The notes under the pieces: generated by a model
What the model saw: only the letters and a program-made list of their open reading frames with translations
What the model was told of the DNA's origin: nothing
The model's database searches: none
Source of the DNA: an uncultured Drancourtella sp.
Lineage (GTDB): Bacteria > Bacillota > Clostridia > Lachnospirales > Lachnospiraceae
Direction: 5' to 3'
NCBI GenBank assembly: GCA_937880845.1
Contig: CALFLL010000072.1
Location: forward strand, 1-64,000
DNA length: 64,000 bases
Made by a program: the position numbers and the translations under genes
In this document: positions 61,691 through 64,000 of the stretch, piece by piece
How the letters are laid out: every line of letters starts with the position of its first letter
Position numbering within the stretch: the first letter of the stretch is position 1

Positions 61691-64000
61691 ATGATACGAG
61701 AAAAACTTTTAAAAGGGCCATTGTTTTTGGATGGCGGCATGGGTACCCTTTTACAGGAAATGGGATTAAAACCGGGTGAACTTCCGGAAAGATGGAATAT
61801 CAAGGAACAAGAAGCGGTGATTTCCATCCACAGGCAGTATTATGAGGCAGGAAGTGACATTGTCCTTACCAATACATTTGGAGCAAATGCATTAAAATTT
61901 CACGATACGGACTATACGTTGGAATCGGTCATCAAAAGGGCAGTGGAAAATGCCCAAAAAGCCAGAAAACAGGCCGGCGTAGAGGATGGGGAACATTATG
62001 TTGCATTAGATATGGGGCCGACCGGAAAACTTTTAAAACCTATGGGATATGTTTCATTTGAAGAAGCCTATGAGGCATTTGTAAAAACAGTGAAGATTGG
62101 AGAAAAAGCCGGAGCGGATTTGATCCATATTGAAACAATGAGTGATACTTATGAAGTCAAAGCGGCAGTTCTTGCGGCGAAAGAGCAGACCAATCTTCCG
62201 GTTTTTGTAACACTGATTTTTGATGAAAGAGGAAAACTTTTGACCGGAGCAGATGTTCCGGCGGCAGTAGCCATGCTGGAGGGGCTTCGTGTTGACGCTC
62301 TTGGCATTAACTGTGGACTGGGACCAAAGCAGATGTTGCCGATTTTGAGAGAACTGCGAAAATGGACCAGTCTTCCGATTATTGTCAAACCAAACGCAGG
62401 GCTTCCAAAAGAAAAAGATGGTCAGACTTGTTATGATGTCACACCGGATGCATTTGCCTCCCAAATGGAAGAACTGGTACAGGAAGGAGCCTGTATCATA
62501 GGCGGATGTTGTGGCACTACCCCGGAACATATCCGGCAGATGGTAAAACGGTGCCGGGAAAAAGAAATCATATTTCCGGATCAAAAGCAGGATACCGTCG
62601 TTTCTTCTTATGGACAGGCAGTCATCATCGGAAACACTCCGATTATTATCGGAGAGAGGATTAATCCTACCGGAAAGAAAAGGCTGAAACAGGCGTTGAA
62701 AGAACATGACATGGACTATATTTTAAAAGAAGGATTAAAGCAGGAAGAGCAGGGAGCCCATATTCTTGATGTAAATGTGGGACTTCCGGATATTGATGAG
62801 GCTTCTGTGATAGAAGAAATCATTGAAGAATTGCAGGGAATCACTAGCCTTCCTCTTCAGATTGATACGGTAGATGCAAAAGCCTTGGAACGGGCAATGA
62901 GGAAGTATAACGGAAAACCTATGGTGAATTCCGTAAGTGGAAAGCAAGAATCCATGGATATGGTATTTCCGCTCGTACAGAAATACGGAGGAGTTGTAGT
63001 AGCGCTTACTCTTGATGAAAGAGGGATTCCGATGACGGTAGAGGGGCGGGCGGAAATCGCAGGAAAGATTCTTGCCGAAGCCGAAAAATACGGAATTCCT
63101 AAAAAGGATATCGTCATTGACGTGCTTTCCATGACCATCAGCTCAGAGCCAAAAAGTGCGAAGATCGTATTGGATGCTCTGGAACAGATTCAAAAGCAAT
63201 ATAAAGTCCGTACCGTCCTTGGAGTATCCAATATTTCTTTTGGACTTCCAAAGAGACCTGCTATTAACGCGACCTTTTTTGCCATGGCTATGCTGAAAGG
63301 ACTTTCTGCAGGGATTATAAATCCGGGTTCGGAAGAAATGATGAAGTCCTATCGATCTTACTTGGCATTGATGAATCTGGATCCAAACTGCGAAGCATAT
63401 ATTCAGGCCTATGCAGGAGAAAAGGAACAAGAAACGACATCGGTTCGTGAGGAAAATCTGAAGGAACAAGAAAGTACTTTGGGATATGTGATCGAAAAGG
63501 GGCTGAAAGAAGAAGCCGTCTATCAGACAAAACAGCTTCTTGAAACAAAAGAGCCATTGGAGATCATTGATACGTACCTCATTCCAGCTCTTGACAAGGT
63601 AGGAAAAGGGTTTGAAAAAGGAACAGTTTTCCTCCCGCAGCTTCTGATGAGTGCAGATGCGGCAAAAGAAGCGTTTGCTGTGATTAAAGAAAGAATGCAG
63701 GCGGGGAAAATAGAAGAAAAAAAGAAAGAAAAGATTATTCTGGCTACGGTAAAAGGAGATATCCACGATATCGGTAAAAATATTGTAAAGGTACTTCTGG
63801 AAAACTATGGATTTCAGGTACTCGACCTTGGAAAGGATGTACCTCCGGAGAAAATCGTAGAAACAGCCGTGAAAGAACAGGTCAAACTGGTAGGATTAAG
63901 TGCCCTTATGACAACAACGGTGGTTAGTATGGAAGAAACCATCCGACAGCTCAAAGAAACGCATCCGGACTGCAAAATAATGGTAGGAGGAGCGGTATTG
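61691..64000 (+). CDS. metH: cobalamin-dependent methionine synthase, 3' end outside the window
   Basis: Open through 770 codons to the window edge. The homocysteine domain (about 1-290) has DGGMGTLL and the zinc cysteines in LGINCGLGP and IGGCCGTTPEH. The methyl-tetrahydrofolate (pterin-binding) domain (about 315-570) has IIGERINPTGKK, ILDVNVGLPD, VSNISFGLP and RPAINATF. The B12 cap (about 595-675) and binding domain follow, with the cobalt-ligating His in VKGDIHDIGKNIV; the GGAVL strand is at the edge. AGGAG precedes ATG 61691. The activation domain appears to be encoded by the gene just upstream. Confidence 0.95.
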   Translation, partial: MIREKLLKGPLFLDGGMGTLLQEMGLKPGELPERWNIKEQEAVISIHRQYYEAGSDIVLTNTFGANALKFHDTDYTLESVIKRAVENAQKARKQAGVEDGEHYVALDMGPTGKLLKPMGYVSFEEAYEAFVKTVKIGEKAGADLIHIETMSDTYEVKAAVLAAKEQTNLPVFVTLIFDERGKLLTGADVPAAVAMLEGLRVDALGINCGLGPKQMLPILRELRKWTSLPIIVKPNAGLPKEKDGQTCYDVTPDAFASQMEELVQEGACIIGGCCGTTPEHIRQMVKRCREKEIIFPDQKQDTVVSSYGQAVIIGNTPIIIGERINPTGKKRLKQALKEHDMDYILKEGLKQEEQGAHILDVNVGLPDIDEASVIEEIIEELQGITSLPLQIDTVDAKALERAMRKYNGKPMVNSVSGKQESMDMVFPLVQKYGGVVVALTLDERGIPMTVEGRAEIAGKILAEAEKYGIPKKDIVIDVLSMTISSEPKSAKIVLDALEQIQKQYKVRTVLGVSNISFGLPKRPAINATFFAMAMLKGLSAGIINPGSEEMMKSYRSYLALMNLDPNCEAYIQAYAGEKEQETTSVREENLKEQESTLGYVIEKGLKEEAVYQTKQLLETKEPLEIIDTYLIPALDKVGKGFEKGTVFLPQLLMSADAAKEAFAVIKERMQAGKIEEKKKEKIILATVKGDIHDIGKNIVKVLLENYGFQVLDLGKDVPPEKIVETAVKEQVKLVGLSALMTTTVVSMEETIRQLKETHPDCKIMVGGAVL

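Overview
This AT-rich window comes from an endospore-forming Firmicute of class Clostridia, most likely a Lachnospiraceae (Clostridium cluster XIVa) gut anaerobe. The basis is the sporulation genes (gpr, spoIIP, spoIIIAA-AH, spoIVB, spo0A), the rimP-nusA-ylxR-ylxQ-infB-rbfA-nrnA-truB-ribF-rpsO-pnp order, the nusB-xseA-xseB-ispA-dxs-tlyA-nadK-argR-recN-spoIVB-spo0A order, and a glutaminyl-tRNA synthetase gene. Genus cannot be fixed by reading alone. Almost everything is on the plus strand; only rpsT, tRNA-Thr and one small membrane-protein gene are on the minus strand.

Layout. 0.1-4.3 kb: a MarR regulator and a two-subunit ABC exporter whose first subunit carries an in-frame stop. 4.3-5.1 kb: tRNA-Thr(GGT) and a membrane protein, minus strand. 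5.2-11.7 kb: zinc alcohol dehydrogenase, proline iminopeptidase, glnS, a MocR-type regulator, an HPr-like protein and a frameshifted sirtuin. 11.8-20.7 kb: an ABC-F ATPase, rpsT, gpr, spoIIP and a type II topoisomerase pair. 20.8-26.2 kb: uptake and degradation of 2-aminoethylphosphonate (ATPase, a permease read in frame into its binding protein, phnW, phnX). 26.2-37.1 kb: the transcription/translation operon from rimP to pnp, with leader hairpins before rimP, rpsO and pnp. 37.2-41.0 kb: a DUF1847 protein and a decayed sialic-acid locus (nanE, nanA, half of nanK, frameshifted rpiR). 41.0-45.8 kb: spoIIIAA-AH behind a sigma-E-like promoter. 45.8-48.0 kb: prfC and an Asp23 protein. 48.1-58.6 kb: nusB to spo0A. 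58.7-64 kb: glgA, metF, a separate methionine-synthase activation protein and metH, which runs off the window end.

How the genes work together. The phn genes import 2-aminoethylphosphonate, transaminate it to phosphonoacetaldehyde and hydrolyse that to acetaldehyde and phosphate. The nan genes would convert sialic acid to N-acetylglucosamine-6-phosphate, but the kinase step is broken here. metF, the activation protein and metH form a methionine module in which the reactivation domain is a separate protein. The sporulation genes cover the master regulator, engulfment, the feeding-tube channel, sigma-K signalling and germination proteolysis.

Main observations. Five accessory loci carry disruptions (nonsense codon, frameshifts, lost stop, deletion fusion), while the housekeeping and sporulation genes read through. 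A 42-base perfect palindrome downstream of recN shares 29 of 34 core positions with an element downstream of the proline iminopeptidase gene. The pnp leader can form a stem of roughly 33 pairs. spo0A has a TGTCGAA inverted repeat directly upstream of a sigma-A promoter. I did not find a clearly new multi-gene system; the permease/binding-protein read-through and the palindromic element are the best leads. There is no gene-free stretch longer than about 300 bases.
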